From Streptomyces sp. WM6386 (GTDB lineage Bacteria; Actinomycetota; Actinomycetes; Streptomycetales; Streptomycetaceae), in NCBI RefSeq assembly GCF_000972385.1, contig NZ_JXTE01000028.1:27295-91294 (forward strand): a stretch of 64,000 nucleotides of DNA, given 5' to 3'. Below the pieces are notes generated by a model. That model saw only the letters and a program-made list of their open reading frames with translations, searched no databases and was not told the origin of the DNA. Below are positions 1 to 9,241 of this stretch, one piece after another (position 1 is the first letter of the stretch; each line of letters begins with the position of its first letter). A program made the position numbers and the translations under genes.

Positions 1-313
1 TGGCTCCCGCGCGCAGCGCCTGGACGACGTACTCCTCGTCGTCGAACGTCGTCAGCATCACGACCCGGCACTCCGGTGCCCGGCCGCGCAGCACGGCGAC
101 GGCCTCCACGCCGTCCAGTTCCGGCATCCGTACGTCCATCAGCACGACGTCGGGTCCCAGTTCCACCGCCTTCTCCACGGCCTCCCGCCCGTTGACCGCC
201 GTACCGACGACGGTGATGCCCGGCCGGATCGAGAGCAGTGCGGCGATGCCGTCCCGGATCAGCTGCTGATCGTCCGCCACCAGCACCCGTACCGCCGTCG
301 GCTCCTGGCTCAC
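1..313 (-). CDS. NarL/FixJ-type response regulator, receiver domain (partial, cut by window edge)
   Basis: The first 104 codons of a two-component response regulator are present; the rest, expected to include a LuxR-type HTH, lies outside the window. The receiver has the acidic pair D14-D15, the phospho-acceptor D60 in a VLMDVRMPELDG context and the conserved T88/T89 after a hydrophobic strand. The GTG start overlaps the TGA of the upstream histidine kinase (GTGA), so the two are translationally coupled and form a kinase-regulator pair. The NarL assignment rests on the receiver sequence and the HisKA_3 partner, because the DNA-binding domain is not visible. Confidence 0.9.
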   Translation of the reverse strand, partial: MSQEPTAVRVLVADDQQLIRDGIAALLSIRPGITVVGTAVNGREAVEKAVELGPDVVLMDVRMPELDGVEAVAVLRGRAPECRVVMLTTFDDEEYVVQALRAGA

Positions 314-1557
314 CGCTCGCCTTCCCGCCGCGGGACGACGACGGTGAGCCGTGTGCCCTCGCCCGGCCTGCTGTCGATGTCGACGCTCCCCGCGACCAGG
401 TGGACCCGTTCGCGCATGCCCCTCAGACCGAAGCCGGCCGTGGCCCGGTCCGGTGTGAAGCCGCAGCCGTCATCGGTCACAGCCAGGCGTGCGGTGTCCT
501 CGGCCAGCCGGACCGCCACGGACACCCGCGAGGCCCGCGCGTGGCGCAGCGCGTTGGTCAGCCCCTCCTGTGCGGCCCGGTACAACGCGGTCAGCGCGGC
601 CGTGCCGTAACCGTCCTCCTCTCCCGTCACCTCCACGCTGACGCACGGACCCGCACCGCCCTCACGCGCCCATCCCGCGAGCGCCGCCGACAGCGACGGG
701 CGCGCGTCGTCGCGCAGCGCGCGCACCGACTGCCGGACATCGCCGAGTGCCAGCTTCACCGACTGTCTGGCCTCCGCCATCGCCCGTCCGGCCGCGTCCG
801 GGTCCAGGACACGGAACTCGGACGCGATCTCCAACTGCACCGAAATCGCGGTGAGATGGTGGCCGAGGCTGTCGTGGATGTCGCGGGCCAGCCGGTTGCG
901 TTCGGTCGCTGCGGACAGTTCAGCGACCTGCGCGGCGTATTCCTGCAGTTCTCGCCGGGCCCGTTGCTCGCCTACGGCGACGGCGGCCATCGAGATCGCC
1001 AGCACCAGACCGACCCCGACCATCAGCAGGTCGGACACGTACTCCATGTCGCGATACCAGCCGGGAGCCGTCAGCAGAAAGCCGGTGAGCAGTCCGGCCA
1101 GGCACAGCGCCCCCAGTACGAGCGCCGTCGTGCGGCCGAACGCGAAGTATGCGGTGAACGGCAGGAGCACGAACAGCACTTGGGACAGTTCCGAGGCATC
1201 TGCGGCGACCACCGCACCTGTCAGCCCGCACCGCGCGAGCAGCAGCGGCACCCGCGGCAGGTTCCGTCGGCGCCCCGCCACGTCCAGCGCGCACAGGGCG
1301 GCGAGCCCGGCGACGAAGGCGGCCGTGCGCCAGGACAACAGCCCGGGGCCGGCGCCCAGATCCGCCGCCAGGTAGTAGACGGCGCCGACGAAGACCGCGC
1401 CGTACAGCAGCGGTGACACCCACGGCACGGGCACATACGCCGACATGCACACCCCCACCCCCGACGCCACCGCCCAGGCTAGGCCTGACGCGCAGGCCAG
1501 GCGACACCGACGGGAGAACTCCGGCCGGGAGCCGCGAAGTGTGGACGAACGGCACAT
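310..1557 (-). CDS. Sensor histidine kinase, HisKA_3 / NarL-partner type
   Basis: About 415 residues. The N-terminal half has several hydrophobic spans, consistent with a membrane sensor. Then come a short coiled linker and the HisKA_3 box DIHDSLGHH (phospho-acceptor His about residue 228), followed by an HATPase_c domain with LTNALRHARAS, DDGCGFTP and GFGLRGMRERV boxes. The family autophosphorylates on His and passes phosphate to a NarL-type regulator, here the overlapping downstream gene. I chose ATG 1557 because a GGGAG lies 11 bases upstream and the first membrane span is kept. ATG 1446 would cut that span, and a longer frame to 1644 has a non-membrane, low-complexity N-terminus. The signal sensed is unknown. 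Confidence 0.85.
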   Translation of the reverse strand: MCRSSTLRGSRPEFSRRCRLACASGLAWAVASGVGVCMSAYVPVPWVSPLLYGAVFVGAVYYLAADLGAGPGLLSWRTAAFVAGLAALCALDVAGRRRNLPRVPLLLARCGLTGAVVAADASELSQVLFVLLPFTAYFAFGRTTALVLGALCLAGLLTGFLLTAPGWYRDMEYVSDLLMVGVGLVLAISMAAVAVGEQRARRELQEYAAQVAELSAATERNRLARDIHDSLGHHLTAISVQLEIASEFRVLDPDAAGRAMAEARQSVKLALGDVRQSVRALRDDARPSLSAALAGWAREGGAGPCVSVEVTGEEDGYGTAALTALYRAAQEGLTNALRHARASRVSVAVRLAEDTARLAVTDDGCGFTPDRATAGFGLRGMRERVHLVAGSVDIDSRPGEGTRLTVVVPRREGER

Positions 1558-1695
1558 GCCGAACGGCACTCCCACGACCGCGGGCGCCGATGACCTCCAG
1601 CTTCGGATGTCGCCGCTCGACACCTGCCTGGACCGGCTGCTCACTTCCTACGGTTTCGGCCTGACCTGCCCTTCGACACACCGGAGTTGGCCATC

Positions 1696-2316
1696 ATGTC
1701 CTCAGCGTTCGACTCTGTGCCCGCCCCCGCCCGGCTCCCCCGCTTCGGCGCCCTGTGCGGGGTGCTGTCCGGCCTGCTCATCGCACTGCCCGCCGCCGTC
1801 GAGGCGTTCACCGGCGAAACCGCCGTGACCAGCCTCCTCCTCGCCCTCTCCCCCGCATTGGCTCTGCCGTTCCTCACCGCGCTCCACCAGTGGCAGACCC
1901 CTGTCACCGGGCGTTTCGGAGAAATCGCCTATCTCGTGAACCTCATCGGCCTCGGCCTGTTCGGCGGGGCCGCGTTCGCCGCGAACCTGGTGCTCTACTA
2001 CCTGGACGACGACGTCATCGAAGCGGAACTGACGGGTCCCACCGTTCCGGCCCTCCTCGGTTCAGCGGTCGTCTTCGCTGTGGGCTGCGCGCTGTTCGGG
2101 GCGGCGCTGATCCGTGCCCGCACGGTGCCGAGGGTTGCGGCGTGGGGGTACGCCGTCGCACTGCCCCTGTTCGCGTTTCTGATCGCGCTGCCCGATTCCG
2201 TGCTGACGAGCGCCCTGCACATCGTCGTCGGCATCGTCCTGGCATGGCTCTCGACCGCCCTGTGGCAATCCGCCTCGTCGAACGACCGAACCGCTGTCTC
2301 GACGTTCACCAGCTGA
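1696..2316 (+). CDS. Small polytopic membrane protein, unknown function
   Basis: 206 residues, mostly hydrophobic, with about six predicted membrane spans separated by short polar loops (one loop is rich in Asp: YYLDDDVIEAE). ATG 1696 is preceded by GGAG with a 9-base spacer; an in-frame TTG at 1687 has no comparable site. It is divergent from the histidine kinase, and its 3' end overlaps the next, convergent gene by 11 bp. I do not recognise a named family; it resembles the DUF4386-like class of actinobacterial membrane proteins only in general layout. Confidence 0.7.
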   Translation: MSSAFDSVPAPARLPRFGALCGVLSGLLIALPAAVEAFTGETAVTSLLLALSPALALPFLTALHQWQTPVTGRFGEIAYLVNLIGLGLFGGAAFAANLVLYYLDDDVIEAELTGPTVPALLGSAVVFAVGCALFGAALIRARTVPRVAAWGYAVALPLFAFLIALPDSVLTSALHIVVGIVLAWLSTALWQSASSNDRTAVSTFTS

Positions 2317-3433
2317 TTCCGGCCGCCACCGGCAGATGGTCGCTGCCGGTGGCCGGCAGGACCCACGAGCTGTCCGGCTCCACGCCGCGGACCAGGATCT
2401 GGTCGATGCGTGCCACCGGGAACTTCGCCGGCCAGGTGAAGCCGAAGCCGTCCCCGGCCGTGTCCTGTGTCGAGCGCAGCTGCGAGGTGATGCCGGTGAG
2501 CGCGCGGTCGTCCGTGGTGCCGTTCAGGTCGCCGAGCAGCACCACGCGCTCGTTCTGCTCGGCGGCGACGGCCTTGGCGAGGGCCTGCGCGTTTCTGTCC
2601 CGCGAGTCCGTCCAGAAGCCTGTCCTGGGAGTCACGCGTACGGACCCCAGGTGGGCGACGTACACGGCGAGGGGCCCGTTGTCCGTGGCGACGGTGGTGC
2701 GCAGTGCCCGGTTGTAGGCCATCTTGACGTCGTCCGGCTTGGCGTCGCCCAGCGGCCCGGCGTCCATCTCGGTGTCGACCGCCCGGGTGTCCGACAACGG
2801 CAGCTTGCTCCACAGCCCGACCGTGCCCTGGACCGTGTGGAACGGGTACGTCTTCGCCAGCCCCTTCTCGTAGATGCCCCGGTCCTGCGCGGTCAGCTCC
2901 ACCAGCGCCAGCACGTCCGCGCCGGAGGCGGCCAGGTCGCGGGCGGTGCCGGCCGGGTCGGGGTTGTCGGCGCCGACATTATGGCTGGCCACGGTGAGGT
3001 CACCGCCCGCGTGGGACTTGTCGCCGAGCAGCCCGCCGAAGAGGTTCAGCCAGACCATGACCGGCAGCAGCAGCGCGACCATCGCCGAGGCGGAGCGACG
3101 CCACAGCGCCGCGGCCAGCAGCACCGGGATGAACAGGCCGAACCACGGCAGGAAGGTCTCCACGAGACTGCCGAGGCTGCCGAGGCCCCCGGTCCGGTTC
3201 GGGATCTTCGCGTGCAGCAGCATGAGGAGGCCCAGCAGCAGCGCCGACGCCGCGAGCACCAGGCCGCGCTTCCACGGCTCCGGCCGGGAGCTGATGCGGA
3301 TCGCCCGGTGGATGGCCGCGCGCCAGGTCCCGGTGCCGGGGGCCCGGCGGATGCCCGCGGGTCGGGTACCGGTGTCGGCTCCCTGGCTGCCGGAGCCGCC
3401 CTGTCCGGGCTCCGCGGTGTCCACCTGCGCCAT
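2306..3433 (-). CDS. Membrane-anchored endonuclease/exonuclease/phosphatase family protein
   Basis: 375 residues. A Gly/Pro-rich cytoplasmic N-terminus is followed by three hydrophobic spans (about residues 55-135) and a C-terminal EEP-fold domain. EEP motifs visible are SHNVG near the domain start, LALVEL (metal-binding Glu), LLGDLNGT and the terminal GSDHLPV with the catalytic His. The family cleaves phosphodiester or phosphomonoester bonds in DNA or lipids; the membrane anchor would place this domain outside the cell. ATG 3433 is preceded by a GAGGA-like site and lies 23 bases after the VanY-like gene, so the two probably form an operon. The substrate is not evident. Confidence 0.82.
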   Translation of the reverse strand: MAQVDTAEPGQGGSGSQGADTGTRPAGIRRAPGTGTWRAAIHRAIRISSRPEPWKRGLVLAASALLLGLLMLLHAKIPNRTGGLGSLGSLVETFLPWFGLFIPVLLAAALWRRSASAMVALLLPVMVWLNLFGGLLGDKSHAGGDLTVASHNVGADNPDPAGTARDLAASGADVLALVELTAQDRGIYEKGLAKTYPFHTVQGTVGLWSKLPLSDTRAVDTEMDAGPLGDAKPDDVKMAYNRALRTTVATDNGPLAVYVAHLGSVRVTPRTGFWTDSRDRNAQALAKAVAAEQNERVVLLGDLNGTTDDRALTGITSQLRSTQDTAGDGFGFTWPAKFPVARIDQILVRGVEPDSSWVLPATGSDHLPVAAGISW

Positions 3434-3456
3434 CGTCTGTCCTCGCTCACTGCTGG

Positions 3457-4110
3457 TCACTGCTGCATCCTGGGGTCCTGGGTGGGGTCGGCATACATGC
3501 GGGGGCAATCCCGGTCGATCGCCTCGGTACGCAGTTCGTAATGCCAGGGTTCGTTCTCGTAGATCTGGCACAGCCCGTACTCGGCGCCGTGCGTGGACAG
3601 CCACGCCGACGCATCGGAGCGCCCGATGTCGACCGCGTCCCCCGACACATGGGGAGATGTCGCGGCGGTGGCCACCCATCGGGCGGCTTCCTCTTCGGAT
3701 CCGTACTCCGAGACCGCCTCACGAAGAAGCTGATCCTGGTACTCGGGGGAACGCCAGCCGCTGTTGACGTAGAACGCCACGCCGTCGTCGGCGGCAGCCG
3801 TCGCAGCCTCGCGGAGAGCCTTGAGCAGATCCGGATCGAGGTTGGTCACGGCCGGAATCGCGTCGTCGAAGACCGTCACGCCGTCGGGGACGACACCGCC
3901 GGCCTCGCCGAGCGCACCACGGTGCTCACTGCGATGAGGACTCGTGAGTGATGCGGTCGAGGGGGGTAAGGGGGGCGAGGATGACGAGGACTTCGTCACC
4001 TGGTGGCCGAGGGCCGCGGTGAGCCCCGCCAAGGCGACGAACAGGCCGACGACAAGGAACCATCGCATCCGGTGGGTCCGTGTTCGTGCTGATGGTGGGG
4101 TTCGCGTCAT
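3457..4110 (-). CDS. VanY-like D-Ala-D-Ala carboxypeptidase (M15 family)
   Basis: 217 residues with an N-terminal membrane span (WFLVVGLFVALAGLTAAL), a Ser/Pro linker and an M15B peptidase domain. Zinc-site motifs are SPHVSGDAVDIG (His and Asp ligands) and NEPWHYEL (catalytic Glu/His region); the GWRS motif typical of VanY precedes them. The family trims the terminal D-Ala of peptidoglycan stem peptides outside the membrane. The gene is divergent from an OmpR-type two-component system, recalling VanRS control of VanY. Regulation by those neighbours is inferred from position only. Start ATG 4110 was preferred to an in-frame TTG at 4122; neither has a strong ribosome site. Confidence 0.85.
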   Translation of the reverse strand: MTRTPPSARTRTHRMRWFLVVGLFVALAGLTAALGHQVTKSSSSSPPLPPSTASLTSPHRSEHRGALGEAGGVVPDGVTVFDDAIPAVTNLDPDLLKALREAATAAADDGVAFYVNSGWRSPEYQDQLLREAVSEYGSEEEAARWVATAATSPHVSGDAVDIGRSDASAWLSTHGAEYGLCQIYENEPWHYELRTEAIDRDCPRMYADPTQDPRMQQ

Positions 4111-4196
4111 ACCGACAGTCAAGGCAGCACGGTGTTGTCGGCACGTATGCGGTTTTCGATATGCCGACGATAGGCGCCGACTCGTAGCCTCGGAGC

Positions 4197-4884
<688 letters not shown>

Positions 4885-4892
<8 letters not shown>

Positions 4893-6009
4893 AGCGCCTG
4901 GTGTGAGCGTTCGCCTCAAGCTCACCCTCAGCTACGCCGGATTCCTCATGGTCGCCGGCGCCCTGCTGCTCACGGCGGTGTGGGTCTTCCTCCTCCGTTA
5001 CGTCCCCGACCGCGCGATGCTCTACAACCCCGACGACAGGCCCACAGGCGGTGTCTTTCCCATCCGGTCCGTCCTTCTGCACATCTTCGCTCCGAGGGCG
5101 GTCGCGGTGCTGGCGTTCCTGCTGGTGTTCGGTCTCGTGGGAGGGTGGCTCCTCGCCGGCCGGATGCTCGCCCCGCTGACCCGCATCACCGAAGCAACCC
5201 GCCTGGCCTCGACCGGATCGCTCTCCCACCGGGTTCTGCTGCCGGGCCGCAAGGACGAGTTCCGCGAGCTCGCCGACGCCTTCGACACCATGCTCGCCCG
5301 CCTGGAGGAACACGTCGCCGAACAGCGCAGATTCGCAGCCAACGCCTCTCACGAGTTGCGCACCCCGCTCGCGATCACGAAGTCGCTTCTCGACGTGGCC
5401 CGCACCGATCCGGCACGCGACACCGGCGAGATCATCGAGCGCCTCCACGCCGTCAACACCCGAGCGATCGACCTCACCGAGGCGCTGCTCCTGCTCAGCC
5501 GCGCCGGCCAGCGCTCCTTCACCCGAGAACACGTCGACCTGTCCCTCCTGGCGGAAGAAGCCACCGAGACCCTCCTCCCCCTGGCAGAAAAGCTCGGCGT
5601 CACCATCGAGACCTCCGGCGACATCGCCCCCACCGACGGCTCACACGCGCTGCTGCTACAGCTGAGCATGAACCTCGTACACAACGCGATCGTCCACAAC
5701 CTGCCGGGACAGGGCACCGTGTCGGTGAACACCAGCGTCCGCACCGAGACCGTGGTGCTCACGGTCGAGAACACCGGCGAGAAGCTCACCCCACAGGTGG
5801 TCTCCACGCTCACCGCACCGTTCCGGCGCGGCACGGAACGCATCCACACCGATCACGCAGGCGTCGGCCTCGGCCTGGCCATCGTCAACACCATCACCCA
5901 AGCGCACGACGGAACACTCACGCTCACCCCGCGCTCCGCGGGCGGGATCAGCGTCAGCGTGGAACTACCCCGGTCTCCCCGCACGCCGACAGGTGACGGG
6001 CGGGCCTGA
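4885..6009 (+). CDS. Sensor histidine kinase with HAMP domain (partner of OmpR-type regulator)
   Basis: 374 residues. Two membrane spans (about 18-38 and 70-92) flank a short extracytoplasmic loop of roughly 30 residues. A HAMP domain follows (about 93-145), then HisKA with H156 in ASHELRTPL, then HATPase_c with the N box NLVHNAIVHN and G boxes ENTGEKL and GVGLGLAIV. The small sensor loop resembles VanS/CutS-type kinases that read cell-envelope stress. ATG 4885 was chosen because GGGCGGGAG precedes it and it overlaps the regulator stop. The open frame continues upstream to 4696 only as a shadow of the regulator. Confidence 0.9.
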
Positions 6010-6206
6010 CCAGGTCGAGGCGCGAGGGCTCCCGTTGGCGTAAGACGCTCTTCCATCGACATCAGGCCTGGTCAGAGTCCCCGTCTCATACCAGACCGTG
6101 CCATGCCGGAAGTCGGCGTTCCAGGGGGTGACAGGTCGCCCCACGCCACCGTCGGCGCCGGTTGTCCGCCGCCCCGGCCCCGATCCTGTCGGCGGCCCGG
6201 CTCCGG

Positions 6207-6229
6207 CGGAACGTTACGGATACGTTCCG
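6207..6229. promoter_or_regulatory. Candidate operator: 8-bp inverted repeat with 7-bp spacer upstream of LacI-family gene
   Basis: CGGAACGT (6207-6214) and ACGTTCCG (6222-6229) are perfect reverse complements. The dyad ends five bases before a -35-like TTGACG. Such a site fits autoregulation by the LacI-type protein encoded just downstream, but the centre lacks the classic CG-centred LacI core, so another regulator is possible. Confidence 0.5.
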
Positions 6230-6234
6230 AGCTC

Positions 6235-6263
6235 TTGACGGCCACCGTATGACTGCGTAGACA
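6235..6263 (+). promoter_or_regulatory. Candidate promoter for the LacI-family regulator
   Basis: TTGACG (6235-6240), a 17-base spacer and TAGACA (6258-6263) form a reasonable sigma-70/HrdB-type promoter. The -10 overlaps an in-frame ATG at 6263, which argues that translation starts at the downstream ATG 6332. Confidence 0.5.
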
Positions 6264-6331
6264 TGACCGCGCAGTCAGACGAACGGCGTCCGGCTGGATC
6301 GGGCTCGATCGTGCGGCCATCGGGAGACGTC

Positions 6332-7474
6332 ATGACGCGAGGGACTGGACGGGACGGAAGCCCCGGCGCGCCGCGCAGTGTGGACGTGGCCCGGGTGGCC
6401 GGCGTCTCGCAGAAAACGGTGTCGAGGGTCTTCAACGACGAGCCGTACGTCTCCGCCGACGTACGCCGACGCGTCCTCGGCGCCGCCGAACAGCTCGGCT
6501 ACCGGCGCAACAACGCCGCCCGGGCACTGGCCTCCGGGCGGACCCGCTCGATCGGCGTGGTGACCCTGGGCACGGCCCTGTACGGTCCCGCCTCACTGCT
6601 CATGGGTGTGGAGCGGGTCGTCCGGGACACCGGCTACGCGCTCCGCGTGGTCAACACGATGGAAGGCGACCCGGCGGGCCTCGCCGGCGCCGTCGGCTCG
6701 CTCCTCGACCAGGGCGTGGACGGCATCGTCATCTCCGAGCCGATCGACGAGCCGGGTGGCGGCGAAGCCGAACCCCTCCGCGTCGACGTGCCGATTCTGG
6801 TTCTCGGCGCGCCGCAGCCCTTGGCGGCCTCCACGGTGTTGTTCGGGGGACGCGGCGCCGACCGGATGGCACGGGCGGTCGTCGAGCATCTGCTGGACCT
6901 GGGGCACTCGACGGTCCACCACCTCGCCGGCCCCCAGCGGTGGTACGCCGCCAAGGACCGTCTCGAGGGATGGCGGTCGGCACTGGCCGCACACGGCAGG
7001 GACGAGCCGCCGGTCATCGAGGGCGACTGGTCGGCCGCCTCCGGCTACGCGGCGGGCCGGGAGCTGGCCGCCGACCCCGAGGTGACGGCGGTGTTCGCCG
7101 CCAACGACGACATGGCGATCGGTCTGATCCGGGCTCTGGCGGAAGCCGGCCGGAGTGTGCCGCAGGACGTCAGCGTCGTCGGCTTCGACGACATCCCGGT
7201 CGCCGCCTATGTGACTCCTCCACTGACCACGGTGCGACAGCCGTTCGACACGGTGGCGCAGGAGGGGCTCAAGCGACTCGTGCACGCCATCGACAACCCG
7301 CAGGCCGAGGCTCTGCCGGCGAGCGATCCGCCGGTCGACCTCATCGTGCGTGCTTCGACCCAGCCCCCGCCGCCCCGGACGCCACCGGGACGCCGACGAC
7401 ATAGCGCCTCCCGATCCCCTGGAGAGGTGTCCGCTCACTCGCTCCCTGAGAAAGGCTCGTCCACCCGCCGCTGA
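6332..7474 (+). CDS. LacI/GalR-family transcriptional regulator
   Basis: 380 residues. The N-terminal HTH (about 12-60) reads SVDVARVAGVSQKTVSRVFN with the hinge-helix stretch RRNNAARALASGRTRSIGVV. It is followed by a periplasmic-binding-protein-like effector domain containing FAANDDMAIGLIRAL and VVGFDDIPVAAY. Start ATG 6332 has GGGAG with a 5-base spacer; an earlier in-frame ATG (6263) overlaps the putative -10 box. It lies directly upstream of, and in the same direction as, a sugar ABC transporter and beta-galactosidase, so it is the likely local repressor, with a galactoside or oligosaccharide as inferred effector. The last 30 residues are a Pro/Arg-rich tail. Confidence 0.92.
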   Translation: MTRGTGRDGSPGAPRSVDVARVAGVSQKTVSRVFNDEPYVSADVRRRVLGAAEQLGYRRNNAARALASGRTRSIGVVTLGTALYGPASLLMGVERVVRDTGYALRVVNTMEGDPAGLAGAVGSLLDQGVDGIVISEPIDEPGGGEAEPLRVDVPILVLGAPQPLAASTVLFGGRGADRMARAVVEHLLDLGHSTVHHLAGPQRWYAAKDRLEGWRSALAAHGRDEPPVIEGDWSAASGYAAGRELAADPEVTAVFAANDDMAIGLIRALAEAGRSVPQDVSVVGFDDIPVAAYVTPPLTTVRQPFDTVAQEGLKRLVHAIDNPQAEALPASDPPVDLIVRASTQPPPPRTPPGRRRHSASRSPGEVSAHSLPEKGSSTRR

Positions 7475-7848
7475 ACGGCACCGATCAGTTCGGGCTCCAG
7501 AGCCCGGACCCGGCGCATGCCCAGGGCCTGGGCGGTCGTACCGGCCGTAGCTCAGCCCCTGCCCAGCCCGACCGCGTCCCCGCCACTGCGGACGACCCCG
7601 CCACCCGGACGACGCGCGCATTCCCCCTCCGCCCAGCGACTCTCGAGCCGCATGGCCGCAGCGCGCTGCGGCCCTCCCCGCACACACCTGCGTGCCGTAC
7701 ACGGGCGCAGCCCACGCAACCGCGCTTCCCGAACCCGTCGGCTTCGACGTCCAGATCGTCGCGCCCACACCTGTATTCGCCCTCAGCACCCCCATTCCGC
7801 ACGCCCTCCCCCGGCGTGCTGTCCCTTCGCCATCGGCGGGAGTTCACC
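7475..7848. promoter_or_regulatory. 374-bp non-coding region upstream of sugar ABC operon, with a 20-bp perfect palindrome
   Basis: No gene is supported here. A tight inverted repeat GGGCTC-ca-GAGCCC at 7492-7505 could end the LacI transcript. A perfect 20-bp palindrome (GGCCGCAGCG followed by its reverse complement) occupies 7654-7673, about 175 bp before the binding-protein start. No CG-centred LacI operator like the one at 25336 was found. Confidence 0.4.
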
Positions 7849-9240
7849 ATGCCCACATCCGGATCCTTCGCCAGCTCCTCCTCCATGAACCGTCGTCTGT
7901 TCCTCACCGCGACGGGCGCCCTGTCGCTCGGCGCCGCCCTCACGGCGTGCGGCGGCGGTGACTCCGGCGGTTCCTCCGCGGCCGCTAAACCGGTCAGCCA
8001 GGCCGACATCGACAAGGCGATGAAGACGCCGACCGAGCTGACGTTCTGGACCTGGGTCCCGAACATCGCCAAGGAGGTCGCCCTCTTCGAGAAGAAGTAC
8101 CCGGCCGTCAAGGTCAAGATCGTCAACGCCGGCCAGGGCACCCCGCAGTACACCAAGTTGCGTACAGCGCTGAAGGCCGGAAGCGGCGCCCCGGACATGG
8201 TGCAGATCGAGTACCAGGCCATCCCGACCTTCACGATCACCAACAGTCTCCTGGACCTGCGCCCTTACGGTGCCTCCGCCCTCAAGGGCCAGTTCGTCGA
8301 CTGGACTTGGGGCCAGGTCAGCGGCAGCGAGGGTGAGATCTGGGCGATCCCCCAGGACACCGGCCCGATGGGCATGCTGTACCGCAAGGACATCTTCGAC
8401 CAGCACGGCATCGAAGTCCCGGGGACCTGGGACGAGTTCGCCGCGGCGGCCCGCCAGCTCCACAAGGCCGACCCCGACGTCTACCTCACCAACCTCGCGG
8501 CGAACCAGCCCGCGGCCTGGCACGGCCTGCAGTGGCAGGCGGGCGCCAAGCCCTATGTGACCTCCGGCAAGAGCGACATCGCCATCAGCGTCGACGACGC
8601 CGTCTCCCGCAAGCTCGGCGAGTACTGGGGCGGGCTCGCGAAGGAGGGAGTCATCGGTGTAGAGCCGGACTTCACCGACGCCTGGTACGCGGCTCTCAAC
8701 AAGGGCAAGTACGCCACCTGGCTCACCGCGGCCTGGGGGCCCGTCTTCCTCTCCGGCTCCGCCAAGGCCACCGCGGGCAAGTGGCGGGCGGCCCCGCTGC
8801 CGCAGTGGGACTCCGCCAAGCCCAGTTCGGGCAACTGGGGCGGCTCGACCACCGCGGTCATCCGCTCGACCAAGAGCCCCATCGTGGCAGCCGAGTTCGC
8901 GAAGTTCCTGAACTCCGACCCGGCCAGCGCTCGTATGTTCGCCACCGAGCAGTTCTTCTTCCCGGCGACCAAGGCCCTGCTCACGGACGCCGAGTTCGTC
9001 GGCCAGGCGCCGTCGTTCTACGGCGGCCAGAAGGTCAACCAGCTGTTCGCCGACATCAGTTCCACGGTCAACTCCTCCTTCCAGTGGCCGCCGTTCCTCG
9101 ACCAGGCGGCCACCGACTGGACAGAGACGGTCGGCAAGTCCCTCGCCGACAGGACCGACACCGTCCGCGCGCTGGGCACATGGCAGTCGCGACTGACGAC
9201 GTACGCCAAGGGCCAGGGCTTCACCGTCAAGGGGAGCTGA
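7849..9240 (+). CDS. Sugar ABC transporter substrate-binding lipoprotein
   Basis: 463 residues. The export signal NRRLFLTATGALSLGAALTAC combines a twin-arginine-like start with a lipobox (LTAC), so it is a membrane-tethered lipoprotein. The mature part is a family-1 solute-binding protein (TELTFWTWVP start, EIWAIPQDTGPMGMLYRKD, and a late aromatic stretch). It captures an oligosaccharide outside the cell for the two permeases that follow. ATG 7849 has GGGAG six bases upstream; ATG 7885, at the twin-arginine residues, is an alternative. The gene ends one base before the first permease start. No ABC ATPase is present nearby, as is usual for Streptomyces CUT1 systems that use the shared MsiK ATPase. 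Confidence 0.92.
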   Translation: MPTSGSFASSSSMNRRLFLTATGALSLGAALTACGGGDSGGSSAAAKPVSQADIDKAMKTPTELTFWTWVPNIAKEVALFEKKYPAVKVKIVNAGQGTPQYTKLRTALKAGSGAPDMVQIEYQAIPTFTITNSLLDLRPYGASALKGQFVDWTWGQVSGSEGEIWAIPQDTGPMGMLYRKDIFDQHGIEVPGTWDEFAAAARQLHKADPDVYLTNLAANQPAAWHGLQWQAGAKPYVTSGKSDIAISVDDAVSRKLGEYWGGLAKEGVIGVEPDFTDAWYAALNKGKYATWLTAAWGPVFLSGSAKATAGKWRAAPLPQWDSAKPSSGNWGGSTTAVIRSTKSPIVAAEFAKFLNSDPASARMFATEQFFFPATKALLTDAEFVGQAPSFYGGQKVNQLFADISSTVNSSFQWPPFLDQAATDWTETVGKSLADRTDTVRALGTWQSRLTTYAKGQGFTVKGS

Positions 9241-9241
9241 G

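Noticed and set aside
6006..6075. 9-bp inverted repeat CTGACCAGG / CCTGGTCAG with a 52-base loop after the sensor kinase gene
   Set aside because: Arms too short and loop too long for a convincing terminator or element end; no transposase nearby.
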